Assembly (NCBI RefSeq): GCF_000183545.2
Contig: NZ_JH976535.1
Coordinates: forward strand, 1,861,837-1,925,836
Length of the DNA: 64,000 bases
Origin: Thermaerobacter subterraneus DSM 13965
GTDB lineage: Bacteria > Bacillota > Sulfobacillia > Thermaerobacterales > Thermaerobacteraceae
Direction: 5' to 3'
Shown here: in pieces, positions 1 through 8,735 of the stretch
How positions within the stretch are numbered: the stretch's first letter is position 1
How the letters are laid out: the number at the start of each line of letters is the position of its first letter
Notes under the pieces: generated by a model
Database searches by the model: none
Seen by the model: the letters and a program-made list of their open reading frames with translations, nothing else
What the model was told of the DNA's origin: nothing
Position numbers and translations under genes: made by a program

Positions 1-189
1 CTTCCACCAGGTTGATCGGATCGGCGAACCACCGGTTCCGGAAGCCACCCCTCCGTGAACCTTGCGGGTCTGCGCGACGCCTCACGACGTACCATCCTCT
101 GGCCTGCGACATCGTCTCCAACCCGGGCCCGCCCATCACCGCACCACCCGCGCAAGGACATGGATGCGGCGTGACCGCTAGGCGAACCA
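1..189. other. Intergenic stretch at window edge
   Basis: No convincing gene, RNA or repeat is visible in this stretch downstream of the amidase gene. Short open frames exist only because of the high GC content. Confidence 0.4.
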
Positions 190-2109
190 TCACCGTCGCA
201 GGTACTCATGCAACCGGACCAGGGTCGCTGCGGCCTGATCCCGCTGGATCGCTTGACCGTATCCGAAGTGCTCCTCCGAGTAGCCTACCATGATCTGCGC
301 TGCGCCCACCGCACCGATGGCGTCCGCAAAGGCACTGTCCCGGGGCACGTCGCGGAAGCGGATGGCCGAGGGCTCCAGCTGCCCGGCCCGCCGCAGGATG
401 GCCGCCGCTTCTTCCCGGCGGATGGGCCGGTCGGGTTCGAAGGTGCCGGCCGGCGTTCCCCGGATGTACCCTTGCCCGGCCGCCTTGAGCACGTATTCAT
501 AGAGGGCCTGGCGCGGCGACACGTCCGGGAAGCCCTTGCCCTCGGGCAGCGGCAGCCGCTGGCCCCGGGCCGCCTCCACGGCCCGGACCACCATGGCCGC
601 GAATTCAGCCCGGGACACGGGGTCCTTGGGCCGGAACAGGTTGCCGTCATAGCCCTTCACCAGCCCCAGCTGGCGGGCCTGCTCCACCTCGCCGGCCAGG
701 GTGCCGCTGACATCCCGGAAGGGCGGACCCGCCACCGGCGGAGCCTGGGGTGCCGGCGGGTTGGGAGCAGGTGCCGGAGCCCCTCCCGGATCCTCGGAAC
801 CGGGCGTCCCACCGGGGGTGTCCGGGGTGCTGCCGCTGCCGTCACCCGGTGAGCCGGGGGCCGGGGAGGTACCGTCGCCGGTGCCCGGGGCAGGGCTTCC
901 GCCGGTGCCGTCGCCCGGAGGCTGGGTTCCTCCGTCGCCGGGTGCCGAGGGATCGCCGCCCGGGTTCGCGGGGTTTCCGCTGCCGCCCTCCGCCGGCTGG
1001 CGGCCGGGGACCACGGGCCCGTCGGGCAGCCGGGCCAGGAGGAACGCGCCCGCGCCGTCGGCGATGCCCTTGGCAGCCGCCCGGAGGAAGCTCGCGTCCT
1101 TCAGCAGGGCCGCATCGTCCTTGTTGGTGACGAAGGCCACTTCGACGATGGTGGCCGGTACCAGGGACCGGTTCGTGATGGCCAGGGTGTGGCCGCGGAT
1201 GGCGGTATCCCGATACACGCCCTGGCCTGCACTTCGGTGGTCGAAACCCTGGCGGGTGGCGGTCCAGTAGAGGGTCCGGTCGTGGATGGCCTGGGCCAGG
1301 GTCTGGGACTCGGGGGCGTTGCCCCAGATGGCCATGAGGCCGCGGGTGCCGGTGTTGGCGCTGGCGTTGTTGTGGACGCTGATCAGCATGTCCGCCGGCC
1401 AGCTGTTGGCCATGCCGGTGCGGGTGCCAGGATCGTACGGATTGTCCCGGTTCCAGAGGGGCAGATTGGGCTCCCGCGCCTCCCGGGTCATGCGCACCTC
1501 CGCGCCCCGGGCCACCAGGATGTCGCGGAGGGGCAGGGCGATGGCCAGGTTCGCCTCCCGCTCCACCACGCCATTGGCATAGGCGCCCCCGTCGATGCCG
1601 CCGTGGCCGGGGTCGACCACGATCCGCACGCCCGTCAGGTCGGCGGTGATGTAATCGCCCGCCACCCAGCCCACGGTACCGCTGGGCGCCTGGACCTCGA
1701 ACCAGCCGCCCTGCTTGGTCCGCAGAGTCACCACGGTGCCTTCGGGCAGCCGGTCGATGACGTCAAACCCCGTGCCGGGCCCCGACCGCACGTTGAGCAG
1801 GGTACCGGTGACGATGGCCCGCGCCGGGACCGGGCCCGCCGCCTCGGCCGGCCGCAGGCCGGCGCCGGCCCCCGCCACCAGTACCATGAGCGACGCCACG
1901 GCCAGGATGGACAGGGCACGGCGAAGGGGGCGCCAGTCGGGGCGCCAGCGTCCCCAGCCGGATCGGCGGCGGCTTCCGGACCGTCCCGGGCTCCCGCCGG
2001 CGGCTGACCGCTCGCAAGCCGCGCCTCTCCCTAACGGCCCGCCTGACGGCCCCGCCTCCCGCGATGCTCTGTCCGTTTGGGTTGCTCTCCCCGTCTCCCT
2101 CGAGACCAT
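190..2109 (-). CDS. SLH-anchored N-acetylmuramoyl-L-alanine amidase
   Basis: This 639-residue protein is predicted to cleave the amide bond between N-acetylmuramic acid and the peptide stem at the cell surface. A basic N-terminus leads into a hydrophobic export segment (ALSILAVASLMVLVAGAG), then an SH3b domain (LNVRSGPGTGF) and an Amidase_3 domain. The zinc and catalytic residues are visible in DPGHGG, VVEREAN, SVHNNA and IVEVAF. A Pro/Gly/Ser linker follows, then three SLH repeats (FRDVSG, FPDVSP, FRDVPR), which usually bind pyruvylated wall polysaccharide. A purine-rich GGAGGTGGAGGGAG just before the ATG supports this start, although the cytoplasmic lead before the signal segment is unusually long. 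The neighbouring wall-polysaccharide operon fits its anchoring. Confidence 0.93.
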   Translation of the reverse strand: MVSRETGRATQTDRASREAGPSGGPLGRGAACERSAAGGSPGRSGSRRRSGWGRWRPDWRPLRRALSILAVASLMVLVAGAGAGLRPAEAAGPVPARAIVTGTLLNVRSGPGTGFDVIDRLPEGTVVTLRTKQGGWFEVQAPSGTVGWVAGDYITADLTGVRIVVDPGHGGIDGGAYANGVVEREANLAIALPLRDILVARGAEVRMTREAREPNLPLWNRDNPYDPGTRTGMANSWPADMLISVHNNASANTGTRGLMAIWGNAPESQTLAQAIHDRTLYWTATRQGFDHRSAGQGVYRDTAIRGHTLAITNRSLVPATIVEVAFVTNKDDAALLKDASFLRAAAKGIADGAGAFLLARLPDGPVVPGRQPAEGGSGNPANPGGDPSAPGDGGTQPPGDGTGGSPAPGTGDGTSPAPGSPGDGSGSTPDTPGGTPGSEDPGGAPAPAPNPPAPQAPPVAGPPFRDVSGTLAGEVEQARQLGLVKGYDGNLFRPKDPVSRAEFAAMVVRAVEAARGQRLPLPEGKGFPDVSPRQALYEYVLKAAGQGYIRGTPAGTFEPDRPIRREEAAAILRRAGQLEPSAIRFRDVPRDSAFADAIGAVGAAQIMVGYSEEHFGYGQAIQRDQAAATLVRLHEYLRR

Positions 2110-2305
2110 CTCCCTCCACCTCCACTTTCAAGCCGCCGCACAGGCCGGGACCGGCCCCTGCCAGGGGCCGAACCCGCCAGTCCCGTCAGCCGGAAGGTCT
2201 CGCCGGCGGCGCGAGACCGGATCGTCCCGCCGCCACCGGCTCCACCGGCCCTCTCCCCCGGTTGTCGAACGGCGGTGGCGCCGCGGCCAGGGGGTGTCAT
2301 CGATT

Positions 2306-2319
2306 TGACAAATTTGTCA
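2306..2319. promoter_or_regulatory. Candidate operator, perfect 14-bp palindrome
   Basis: TGACAAATTTGTCA is a perfect inverted repeat and locally AT-rich. It lies about 200 bases upstream of the SLH amidase start. The same TGACAA/TTGTCA half-sites, with a 3-bp spacer instead of 2, occur upstream of the other SLH protein gene at 34515-34531. The binding protein is unknown. Confidence 0.4.
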
Positions 2320-2610
2320 CACGGACAGGTTGGTTCGTCCCCGGAGCGGCATGTCCTGCCCGTCCCCAGGGGGATTCTGGCAGCGGCGCCCTGACATGGC
2401 ATGGAATAGGGTTGGAAGGTGGCGAAAGGGCGGGAACGGCGGCGAGGGGTGGCGATAAATTGCGTTTGTCGCCGCGGCTCGCAGGCAAACAGCGGTCGGT
2501 GGGCAGCATGAAGCCGAGGGTGGCCGTTCGGCGGGTGGCCAGGAGCGCCCGGTACCCGAGCCTGACAGGGTACCGGCAGCCGAACGGCAAGGGTCGTGGG
2601 CCACCATCAG

Positions 2611-2648
2611 GTCGACGGTTACCGCTCCCGTCGACGGTCACCGCTCCC
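2611..2648. repeat. Two tandem 19-bp units
   Basis: GTCGACGGTTACCGCTCCC is followed directly by the same 19 bases with one T-to-C change. It sits just downstream of the tagA stop codon. Confidence 0.8.
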
Positions 2649-2697
2649 GGGAGACAGGGAAGCGGGGCGGCCGGGGAGGCTGAGCTTGCCGGCTCCC

Positions 2698-3504
2698 TCA
2701 CGGGGCCGGCCCCGGCCGGGTTCCACCGCCCCCACGGCGCCGGGCGGCCCGCAGGACCAGGGCGATGAAGCGGGCGTTGTCGACCACCACCCGTCGCCAG
2801 CGCTTGCGGGGCTCCAGCATCATCCGGTAGACCCCCTCCAGGCCTGCCCGCTGGATCCACTCCGGGGCCCGGCGGGCGACACCGGCCAGCACGTCGAACC
2901 CGCCCCCCACACCCTGGGCGTAGGTCACGCCCGTTTTCGCAAACCACCGGTCGAGGAACCGCTCCTGACGGGGGCTGCCCAGGGCGACGAAGAGCAGCCG
3001 TGCCCCGCTCTGGCGGACCTGCTCCACCACCGCCGCCTCCTCATCGGCGCGGAAGTAGCCGTGGTGGGTGCCCGCCACCTGCAGGCCCGGCCAGCGGCGG
3101 GTCGCCTCGGCGGCGGCCCGTTCCACCACCTCTGGGCGGGCGCCCAGCAGGAAGACCGGCCAGCCGTGGCGGGCGGCCTCGGGCAAAAGGGCCAGCATCA
3201 GGTCGACCCCGGGGACCCGCTCGGGAACCTCCAGGCCCAGGCGGCGGGCCGCCCAGAGGGGGCCGGCCCCGTCGGGGCTGACCACGTGGGCGCGGCGGAT
3301 GAAGCCGCGCAACAAGGGGTCTTCCGCCGCCCGGACGTACTTGGCGGCGTTGAGGGAGACCTGCAGGGTGGGCTCGCCCCGGGCGATGCGGTCGACGATG
3401 AGCCGCACCGTCTCGTCGAAGGTCAGCGCATCCAGGGGCAGCCCAAGCAGCTCGATGCGCAGGGAAGGCACCCTCCCCAACGGACGGAATCGGTCACCGG
3501 TCAT
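2698..3504 (-). CDS. tagA: WecG/TagA/CpsF family glycosyltransferase
   Basis: This 268-residue GT26-family enzyme is expected to add an N-acetylmannosamine-type sugar to a lipid-linked precursor of a wall polysaccharide at the inner membrane face. Family signatures are visible: SLNAAKYVRAAED, SPDGAGPLWAARRLG, FLLGARPEVVE, GSPRQERFLDRW and GVGGGFDVLAG. The chosen ATG overlaps the stop codon of the upstream glycosyltransferase as ATGA, which indicates translational coupling. It is the last gene of a three-gene operon with a UDP-ManNAc dehydrogenase-like gene. That context suggests a ManNAc/ManNAcA-containing secondary wall polymer that SLH proteins could bind. The acceptor is inferred. Confidence 0.92.
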   Translation of the reverse strand: MTGDRFRPLGRVPSLRIELLGLPLDALTFDETVRLIVDRIARGEPTLQVSLNAAKYVRAAEDPLLRGFIRRAHVVSPDGAGPLWAARRLGLEVPERVPGVDLMLALLPEAARHGWPVFLLGARPEVVERAAAEATRRWPGLQVAGTHHGYFRADEEAAVVEQVRQSGARLLFVALGSPRQERFLDRWFAKTGVTYAQGVGGGFDVLAGVARRAPEWIQRAGLEGVYRMMLEPRKRWRRVVVDNARFIALVLRAARRRGGGGTRPGPAP

Positions 3505-4910
3505 CGGCCGGCCCGCTGGCTCAGGGACCGGTACAGCACCACCAGTTCCGCCGCCTGGCGCCAGCGGTCGTGCCGGGCGGCCAGCTGGGGGCCGTAGCGG
3601 CGGGCCCGCTCGCGGAAGCGGGGTTCGTCCAGCACCCGGCGGATGGCGGCGGCCAGGGCGGTCACGTCCCCCGGCGGGACCAGCAGCCCGTAGTCGCCGT
3701 CCTGGACCACCTCCGGGATCCCGCCGGCCCGGCTGGCCACCACCGGGGTCCCGCAGGCCAGGGCCTCCAGCACCACCAGGCCGAGCCCCTCCTCCAGGGA
3801 CGGCAGGACGAACACGTCGGCGGCGGCCATGGCGGCGGCCACCTGCTCCGGCGGCTGGGCGCCGGTGAAGGTGACGTGGTCCTGGATCCCCAGGGCGGCG
3901 ATCCGGGCCTCCAGCAGCTCCCGGTAGGGCGGGTCGACGGCCGGCCCCACCAGCAGCAAATGGCCGGCCCCCTTGCGCTCCCGCACCCGGGCGAAGGCCT
4001 GCACCAGCTGATCGACGCCCTTGCGGGGAATCAGGTTCCCGGTGAACAGCACCAGGGGCTCCTGGCCGTACCGGGCGCGGACCGCCTCCCATCCCGGCGC
4101 CTCGGGCCGGAAGACCCGGGTGTCGATGCCCGCGCTCTGCACCATCACCCGCTCGGGCGGCACGCCGAAGTGGTGGACCACCCGGTCGCGCAAGAAGCGG
4201 GAGACGGCGATGACATGGTCGGCCCCCAGCAGCACCCGCCGGACCGCCGGCTCCAGCCGCGGGTACCGCTCGGGAAGGACCAGCACGTCCGAGCCGTGGA
4301 CCGTCACCACCAGCGGCCGCCGCGCCCAGCGCCGGAACAGCATCCCCACCACGCCGCTGGGCACGGCGTAATGGGTGTGGACGGCGTCGTAGCGGCGGGG
4401 CAGCCGCGCCAGGCCCCGGAGGAACCAGCCGGCGTAGGCCAGCCGGCCCCGCAGGCCCCGGCCGCGGCGGGGCATGGCCAGCACGTCGACCTCCGCCCCG
4501 GCCGCCCGCAGGGCCTCCACCTGGCCGCGGACGAAGAGGCCGAAGGCCGGTTCGTCCGGGTTGGGGTACATGTTGGTGATCACCAGGACCCGCAGGGGGC
4601 GCCCGGCGGGCCGGGGGCGACGATCCGGGTCGGGGCCGGCTGAGTCCGGGCGGGCCGGGTCCGGGCGGGACCGGCGGCCTTCCCCTTCGCCGGCGCCCTC
4701 GCCGGTGGCGGGCGCCGCCCCTTTAGCCGGCGTGCGCCCCGGCATGGGCACTGGTGCCAGTGCCGGCGCGGGCGGAGGTGCTGACCCCGGCGTGGGCGCC
4801 GGTACGGAGGTAGCGGCAGACGCCGGTACAGGCCGCGGTGCGAGCGCCGGTGCGGGTGCAGGCGTGGACCCAGATGCGGGCCCCGGTGCGGGAGGCGGGC
4901 TGGCGGGCAT
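3501..4910 (-). CDS. GT4 family glycosyltransferase with disordered N-terminus
   Basis: This 469-residue cytoplasmic transferase has a GT-B fold. The catalytic part starts near residue 95 (RPLRVLVITNMYPNP) and shows VHTHYAVPSG, VTVHGSD, TGNLIPRKG and the E-x7-E motif in EEGLGLVVLEALACG. The first ~95 residues are an Ala/Pro-rich low-complexity tail encoded by degenerate hexamer repeats. An internal start is possible, but the annotated ATG follows the wecC stop by only six bases behind GGGTGAGGA. The gene sits between a wecC-like gene and tagA, so a role in the same wall polysaccharide is likely. Donor and acceptor cannot be read from the sequence. Confidence 0.9.
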   Translation of the reverse strand: MPASPPPAPGPASGSTPAPAPALAPRPVPASAATSVPAPTPGSAPPPAPALAPVPMPGRTPAKGAAPATGEGAGEGEGRRSRPDPARPDSAGPDPDRRPRPAGRPLRVLVITNMYPNPDEPAFGLFVRGQVEALRAAGAEVDVLAMPRRGRGLRGRLAYAGWFLRGLARLPRRYDAVHTHYAVPSGVVGMLFRRWARRPLVVTVHGSDVLVLPERYPRLEPAVRRVLLGADHVIAVSRFLRDRVVHHFGVPPERVMVQSAGIDTRVFRPEAPGWEAVRARYGQEPLVLFTGNLIPRKGVDQLVQAFARVRERKGAGHLLLVGPAVDPPYRELLEARIAALGIQDHVTFTGAQPPEQVAAAMAAADVFVLPSLEEGLGLVVLEALACGTPVVASRAGGIPEVVQDGDYGLLVPPGDVTALAAAIRRVLDEPRFRERARRYGPQLAARHDRWRQAAELVVLYRSLSQRAGR

Positions 4911-4916
4911 GGGTCC

Positions 4917-6530
4917 TCACCCGCGGTGCAGCGTGCCGCTCCCCGGGCTCCCGGTCCCCGCCAGGTGGCCGGCGGCACCGGCGACCCCAGCGCCGGCGGC
5001 CTCAGGGCCGGCGGCCGCAGGGCCGGCGGCGCCAGCCGCCCCGGACCAGGCCCACCGCACCTTGCCGTCACCCAGCACATGGACCTCGAACCCGGCGGCA
5101 CGCCAGCGCTGGTGATCCAGGTGGTTGCGGGTGTCCAGCAGCACGGGCCGCGCCACCAGTTCCCGCACGGCCGCCGGGTCGATCTCCCGGAACCGGTCGT
5201 GGTCGGTGACCAGCACCAGGATGTGGGCGCCGCGGGCGGTCTCCTCCAGGGTGGCGCTGGGCAGCGGGCCCCGCCGCACCAGGGGATCGTAGGCCACCAC
5301 GTCAAAGCCGCGGCTGCGCAGGATCCGGGCCAGCACGTAGGCCGGCGATTCCCGGCTGTCGTCGGAGTTGCCCTTGTAGGCCAGACCCAGCAGGCCCACC
5401 TTGACGCCACCGGGCCGGATCCCTCCCGAGCGCAGGGCGCCGGGGGCACCGTTGGCAGCGGCGGGTGCAGCGGGTGACGGCCCCGCTTCCCCGCCCGGGG
5501 CAGCCCCAGCGGTCCCGGCCCCGTCGCCGGTCGCAACGCCGGACCCGTGGCCGGCCGCAGCGCGGAACCCGTCACCGGCCGCCGCCCGGAACTCGTCGCC
5601 GGCTTCGCCCCCTGCGGGACCGCGACCCGGCCTCCGGCCCACCGTCAGCTCCTCCACCCGCTCGGCCACCACCACGGGCATCCGGTCGTTGGTGGTGCGA
5701 GCCTGGCGGATCAGGGCGGTGGCCAGGGGCGCCCGTTCCACGATGAACCAGGGGTCGACGGCGATGCAGTGGCCGCCCACCCCCGGCCCCGGCCGGTGGA
5801 TGTTCACCCGCGGGTGCAGGTTGGCCAGCTCGATGGCCTCCCAGACGTTGACGCCCACCCGCTCGGCGGCCAGGGCGAACTCGTTGGCCAGGGCGATGTT
5901 CACGTCCCGGTAGGTGTTTTCCATCAGCTTGACCAGCTCGGCGGTGGTGGGGTCGGTGATGCGGATCTCGCCCCGGACGAAGGTGGCATAGAGGGCCCGG
6001 GCGCGCTCGGCGGCCCGCGGCGAGGCCGCCCCGATCAGGCGCGGGTTGCCCGGCAGCTCGATCAGGATCCGGCCCGGCAGGACCCGCTCGGGCGAGAAGA
6101 CGTAATCCAGCCCTTCCACCCGGCTCTCGATGATGGGACGAACCAGCCGCTCCAGCGTCCCCGGCGGCACCGTGGACTCCAGGATCACCATCTGGCCCGG
6201 CTGCGCCACCTCGGCCACCGCCTCGGCGGCCTTGCGTACCGCCGTCAGGTCGGAACCGCCCGTCTCCCGGTCCAGTGGCGTCGGCACGGTGATGATGTAC
6301 ACGTCCCGGCTCTCCAGCTGCCGGGTCACGCGAAAGCGGCCCGTGGCGCGGACCTCCTTGAGCAGCTCGGGCAGGCCGGGTTCTTCCACAGGGCATTGGC
6401 CGGCGTTCAGGGCCGCCACCAGCTCCGGGTTGATGTCGACGCCCAGCACGTCGACCCCGGCGCCGGCGAAGAGCAGCGCCGTGGGCAGGCCCACGTACCC
6501 CAGGCCGATGACGGCAATCCGTTCGGGCAT
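4917..6530 (-). CDS. wecC: UDP-N-acetyl-D-mannosamine dehydrogenase-like protein
   Basis: The 537-residue protein belongs to the UDP-glucose/UDP-ManNAc 6-dehydrogenase family, which oxidises a nucleotide sugar to its uronic acid with NAD+. An N-terminal Rossmann motif (IAVIGLGYVGLP), the central-domain helix LMENTYRDVNIALANE and the catalytic cysteine in GPGVGGHCIAVDPWF are present. The HCIAVDPWF form is typical of WecC. About 70 Ala/Gly-rich residues are inserted between ERVEELTVG and VKVGLLGLAYKG, before the C-terminal UDP-binding domain. A further Ala-rich tail follows the last domain. ATG 6530 was chosen because AGGGAGGA lies eight bases upstream. It is first in the operon with GT4 and tagA. 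Confidence 0.93.
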   Translation of the reverse strand: MPERIAVIGLGYVGLPTALLFAGAGVDVLGVDINPELVAALNAGQCPVEEPGLPELLKEVRATGRFRVTRQLESRDVYIITVPTPLDRETGGSDLTAVRKAAEAVAEVAQPGQMVILESTVPPGTLERLVRPIIESRVEGLDYVFSPERVLPGRILIELPGNPRLIGAASPRAAERARALYATFVRGEIRITDPTTAELVKLMENTYRDVNIALANEFALAAERVGVNVWEAIELANLHPRVNIHRPGPGVGGHCIAVDPWFIVERAPLATALIRQARTTNDRMPVVVAERVEELTVGRRPGRGPAGGEAGDEFRAAAGDGFRAAAGHGSGVATGDGAGTAGAAPGGEAGPSPAAPAAANGAPGALRSGGIRPGGVKVGLLGLAYKGNSDDSRESPAYVLARILRSRGFDVVAYDPLVRRGPLPSATLEETARGAHILVLVTDHDRFREIDPAAVRELVARPVLLDTRNHLDHQRWRAAGFEVHVLGDGKVRWAWSGAAGAAGPAAAGPEAAGAGVAGAAGHLAGTGSPGSGTLHRG

Positions 6531-6926
6531 CTCATCGTCCTCCCTGGCCATAGGGTTACGGATGCGCGGTGCCGGAATCGGCCGCACGGTCCAAACCTTA
6601 TTAATTCCTTGCACACGGGCGGCCCGGCGGCAAGGGGCCGGTGGGGGCGTGTGGGCGGGGCCCCCATGCCGCGGCGCGCCCCGCATGCCGCGCCCGGAGC
6701 CCGCATCCCCCGGCGCCATCCGGACACCGCGGCACCCCGCACCCCGCCACCACAACCCCCGGAGGACCAGGGCGTCACCCACCTGCCCGCGACGGCATCC
6801 GATCGCTCCGGCGGGGCCGGTATGCTGCAGCCGAACCCCGGGTGCCCTCGGGCGCCACCCGCCCGACCCGGCGGCACCCCGTACCCCACCGCCGTATCCC
6901 ACCCCCGCTCCCCGCGGCCACCCCCT
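6531..6926. other. Intergenic region upstream of wecC operon
   Basis: About 400 bases. The only locally AT-rich spot is near 6597-6610 (TTAATAAGG on the minus strand), which could serve as a -10 region, but no good -35 partner is seen. The rest is GC-rich and unremarkable. Confidence 0.4.
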
Positions 6927-8222
6927 TCACGAGGCGATCCCGGCCGTCGCTCGCACCCGCAGGATGAACCAGGTCCCCAGCACCAGGAACACCAGCCCCA
7001 CGGGAAAGAAAGCCGCCCAGCCCAGAAGGTCGACCACGGCGCCGTAGAGGGGCGGCGAGATGAGCCCCGCCACGGCGATGGCCAGGTTCCAGAGCCCCGT
7101 GTAGGTGCCCAGGGTGCCGGGCGGCGCCAGGTTGATCAGGATCGGATAGGAATTGGTCATCAGCAGCGCCCAGCACAGGCCCGCCAGGGCGAAGAGCACC
7201 GGGACCAGGGCGCCCGGCGGCTGCAGGGCCAGGGCCAAGAAGGCCAGGACGATGCCCACGCTGCCCAGGCGGGTGGCCCGCAGCCGGCCGATGCGGTCGC
7301 CCAGGATGCCGGCGGGGATCGAGAGCAGGATGAAGGGCCCGGCGAAGTAGCCCAGCATGAAGGTGGCCTGCACCTGGCTCAGGCCCAGGGCCTCGGTGCC
7401 GTAGCGGGTGAACATGTTCTGGGCGCCGTTGACGGCGGCCACCCAGGCCAGGGCCGCAAGAAGAAGCCAGAAGGCCCGGCGGTCGTCCGAGCGGGCCACG
7501 GCCCGCAGGGCCACCAGCAAATGGCCGCGCTGGGCCGGGGCGCCGTCCCCCGCCGGCGCGGCGGCCGGTTCGTCCCCCTGGCTGCCGGCGAACCGGGCCA
7601 GGCGCCGCTCGGGCACCAGAAGGGCCACCAGGGCCAGCGACGCCAGCACCACCAGGGCCGCCTGGTCGAAGGGCAGGGTGCGGCCCCGGTCGAAGCTGGG
7701 CGAGAGGACGAAGATGGCCAGGATGGCCCCCAGCCCGCCCATGAGCATGATGATCCCGTTGGCCCGGGCCCGCTTGTCCGGCGGGGTGACGTCGGGCATC
7801 AGGGCGACGGCGGGACTCGAGTACACGCTGATGCCCACGTTCATGATCACCGTGGCCAGCAGCAGGAAGGCCAGGCTTTGCTCCCGGGGGATCAGGACGA
7901 GCCCCAGGGCCGTCAGGGGAACGCCTATAAATATGAAAGGCATTCGCCGGCCCAGGCGGGTGTGCACCCGGTCGCTCAGCGCGCCGAAGTAGGGCTGGAT
8001 CGTGGCGGCGGCCACGTTGTCCAGGATCATGATCAGGCCGATGAGGAAGTTGCTGGCCAGGTACTGCCCGTAGAAGTTGGGCAGGTACGCGTTGTACAGG
8101 GTCCAGACCACCTGGATGCCCAGGTAGCCGGTTCCCAGTACCACCACTCGCCACCAGCCGGCCCAGGGCTCGTCCCCCGGGCTGCCGGTGCGGCCCGCCG
8201 TGTACGCCGGGTTGGCAGCCAC
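6927..8222 (-). CDS. MFS transporter, GPH/SLC45-like
   Basis: This 431-residue integral membrane protein has about twelve hydrophobic segments and a loop-2/3 signature GALSDRVHTRLGRRMPF, typical of the sugar:cation (GPH) and SLC45-like branch of the major facilitator superfamily. The substrate cannot be assigned. A GTG at 8222 was chosen as start because AGGGG lies five bases upstream, and the first transmembrane segment (VVVLGTGYLGIQVVW) then begins about 25 residues in. The frame continues upstream through a minisatellite encoding repeated MPNRP units, which would give an atypical tail if translated. There is an Ala/Gly-rich stretch in the central cytoplasmic loop. Confidence 0.88.
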   Translation of the reverse strand: MAANPAYTAGRTGSPGDEPWAGWWRVVVLGTGYLGIQVVWTLYNAYLPNFYGQYLASNFLIGLIMILDNVAAATIQPYFGALSDRVHTRLGRRMPFIFIGVPLTALGLVLIPREQSLAFLLLATVIMNVGISVYSSPAVALMPDVTPPDKRARANGIIMLMGGLGAILAIFVLSPSFDRGRTLPFDQAALVVLASLALVALLVPERRLARFAGSQGDEPAAAPAGDGAPAQRGHLLVALRAVARSDDRRAFWLLLAALAWVAAVNGAQNMFTRYGTEALGLSQVQATFMLGYFAGPFILLSIPAGILGDRIGRLRATRLGSVGIVLAFLALALQPPGALVPVLFALAGLCWALLMTNSYPILINLAPPGTLGTYTGLWNLAIAVAGLISPPLYGAVVDLLGWAAFFPVGLVFLVLGTWFILRVRATAGIAS

Positions 8223-8735
8223 CGCGACCCCTCTCCCCTTCCGCGCGATCCGGGCGGATCCCCGGCCCCGGCCCCGGCCGGCCGGATGCCGGCAAGGCCG
8301 CTGGTTCGGTATCAACGGCATCATGGGCCGGTTCGGCATCGTGGACCGGTTCGGCATCGCGGGCCGGTTCGGCATCGTGGGCCGGTTCGGCATCGCGGGC
8401 CGATTCGGTCCCGGGGCCCCCTTGGTCTCGACGCCGGCGGCCGCTGGCTCCCGCTTCGCTGGCCGCCGGGGGCCGGTTCGACACCGTAAGCGGCCGTCTT
8501 CGGCAGGACCCGCCCTGGCTCGCCCGTGTCATGATGGGATTATTTCCCCGGCAATGGTTCGGTTCCCCCTGGGTGACGCCGGTTTCCCCTGCGGGGAGCC
8601 GGTTCCCCTGGGGGCAACCGGCTCCCCCTCGATGCCAGAAACTGCTATCCTAGCCGCCCGCGGCCGCGAACACGCTTCCTCTGGAATGGCATCACGCGCT
8701 CCGCCGCGGGATGCGGCGGCCAAGGAGGGGGAAGG
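8223..8735. other. Divergent intergenic region with minisatellite and hairpin
   Basis: This region separates the MFS gene from the CotF-like gene. It contains an 18-bp minisatellite (8325-8409) and a perfect 12-bp stem at 8593-8604/8616-8627 (GGGGAGCCGGTT with AACCGGCTCCCC). TATCCT near 8646 might be a -10 box for the CotF-like gene, without a clear -35. Confidence 0.5.
8325..8409. repeat. 18-bp minisatellite, about 4.5 copies
   Basis: Unit GGGCCGGTTCGGCATCGT repeats from 8325 with one or two base changes per copy; the last copy is partial. On the minus strand it stays open in the MFS frame and would encode MPNRP-x six-residue units. Confidence 0.9.

Larger units (their letters stand above)
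2110..2697. other. Intergenic region upstream of amidase
   Basis: About 590 bases without a credible gene. It holds a perfect TGACAA-AT-TTGTCA palindrome at 2306-2319, two tandem 19-base units at 2611-2648, and a GGCGA...TCGCC stem near 2453-2475. No clear promoter pair was found. Confidence 0.5.

Noticed and set aside
2110-2697. c-di-AMP riboswitch upstream of the amidase
   Set aside because: Cell-wall hydrolases are common targets, so I checked both strands, but the conserved ydaO blocks are missing.
5547-8489. Very long open frame (about 980 codons) on the plus strand
   Set aside because: It is antisense to wecC and the MFS gene, which have clear family motifs. The frame is open only because high GC removes stop codons, and its translation is His/Gly/Arg-rich with no family signature.
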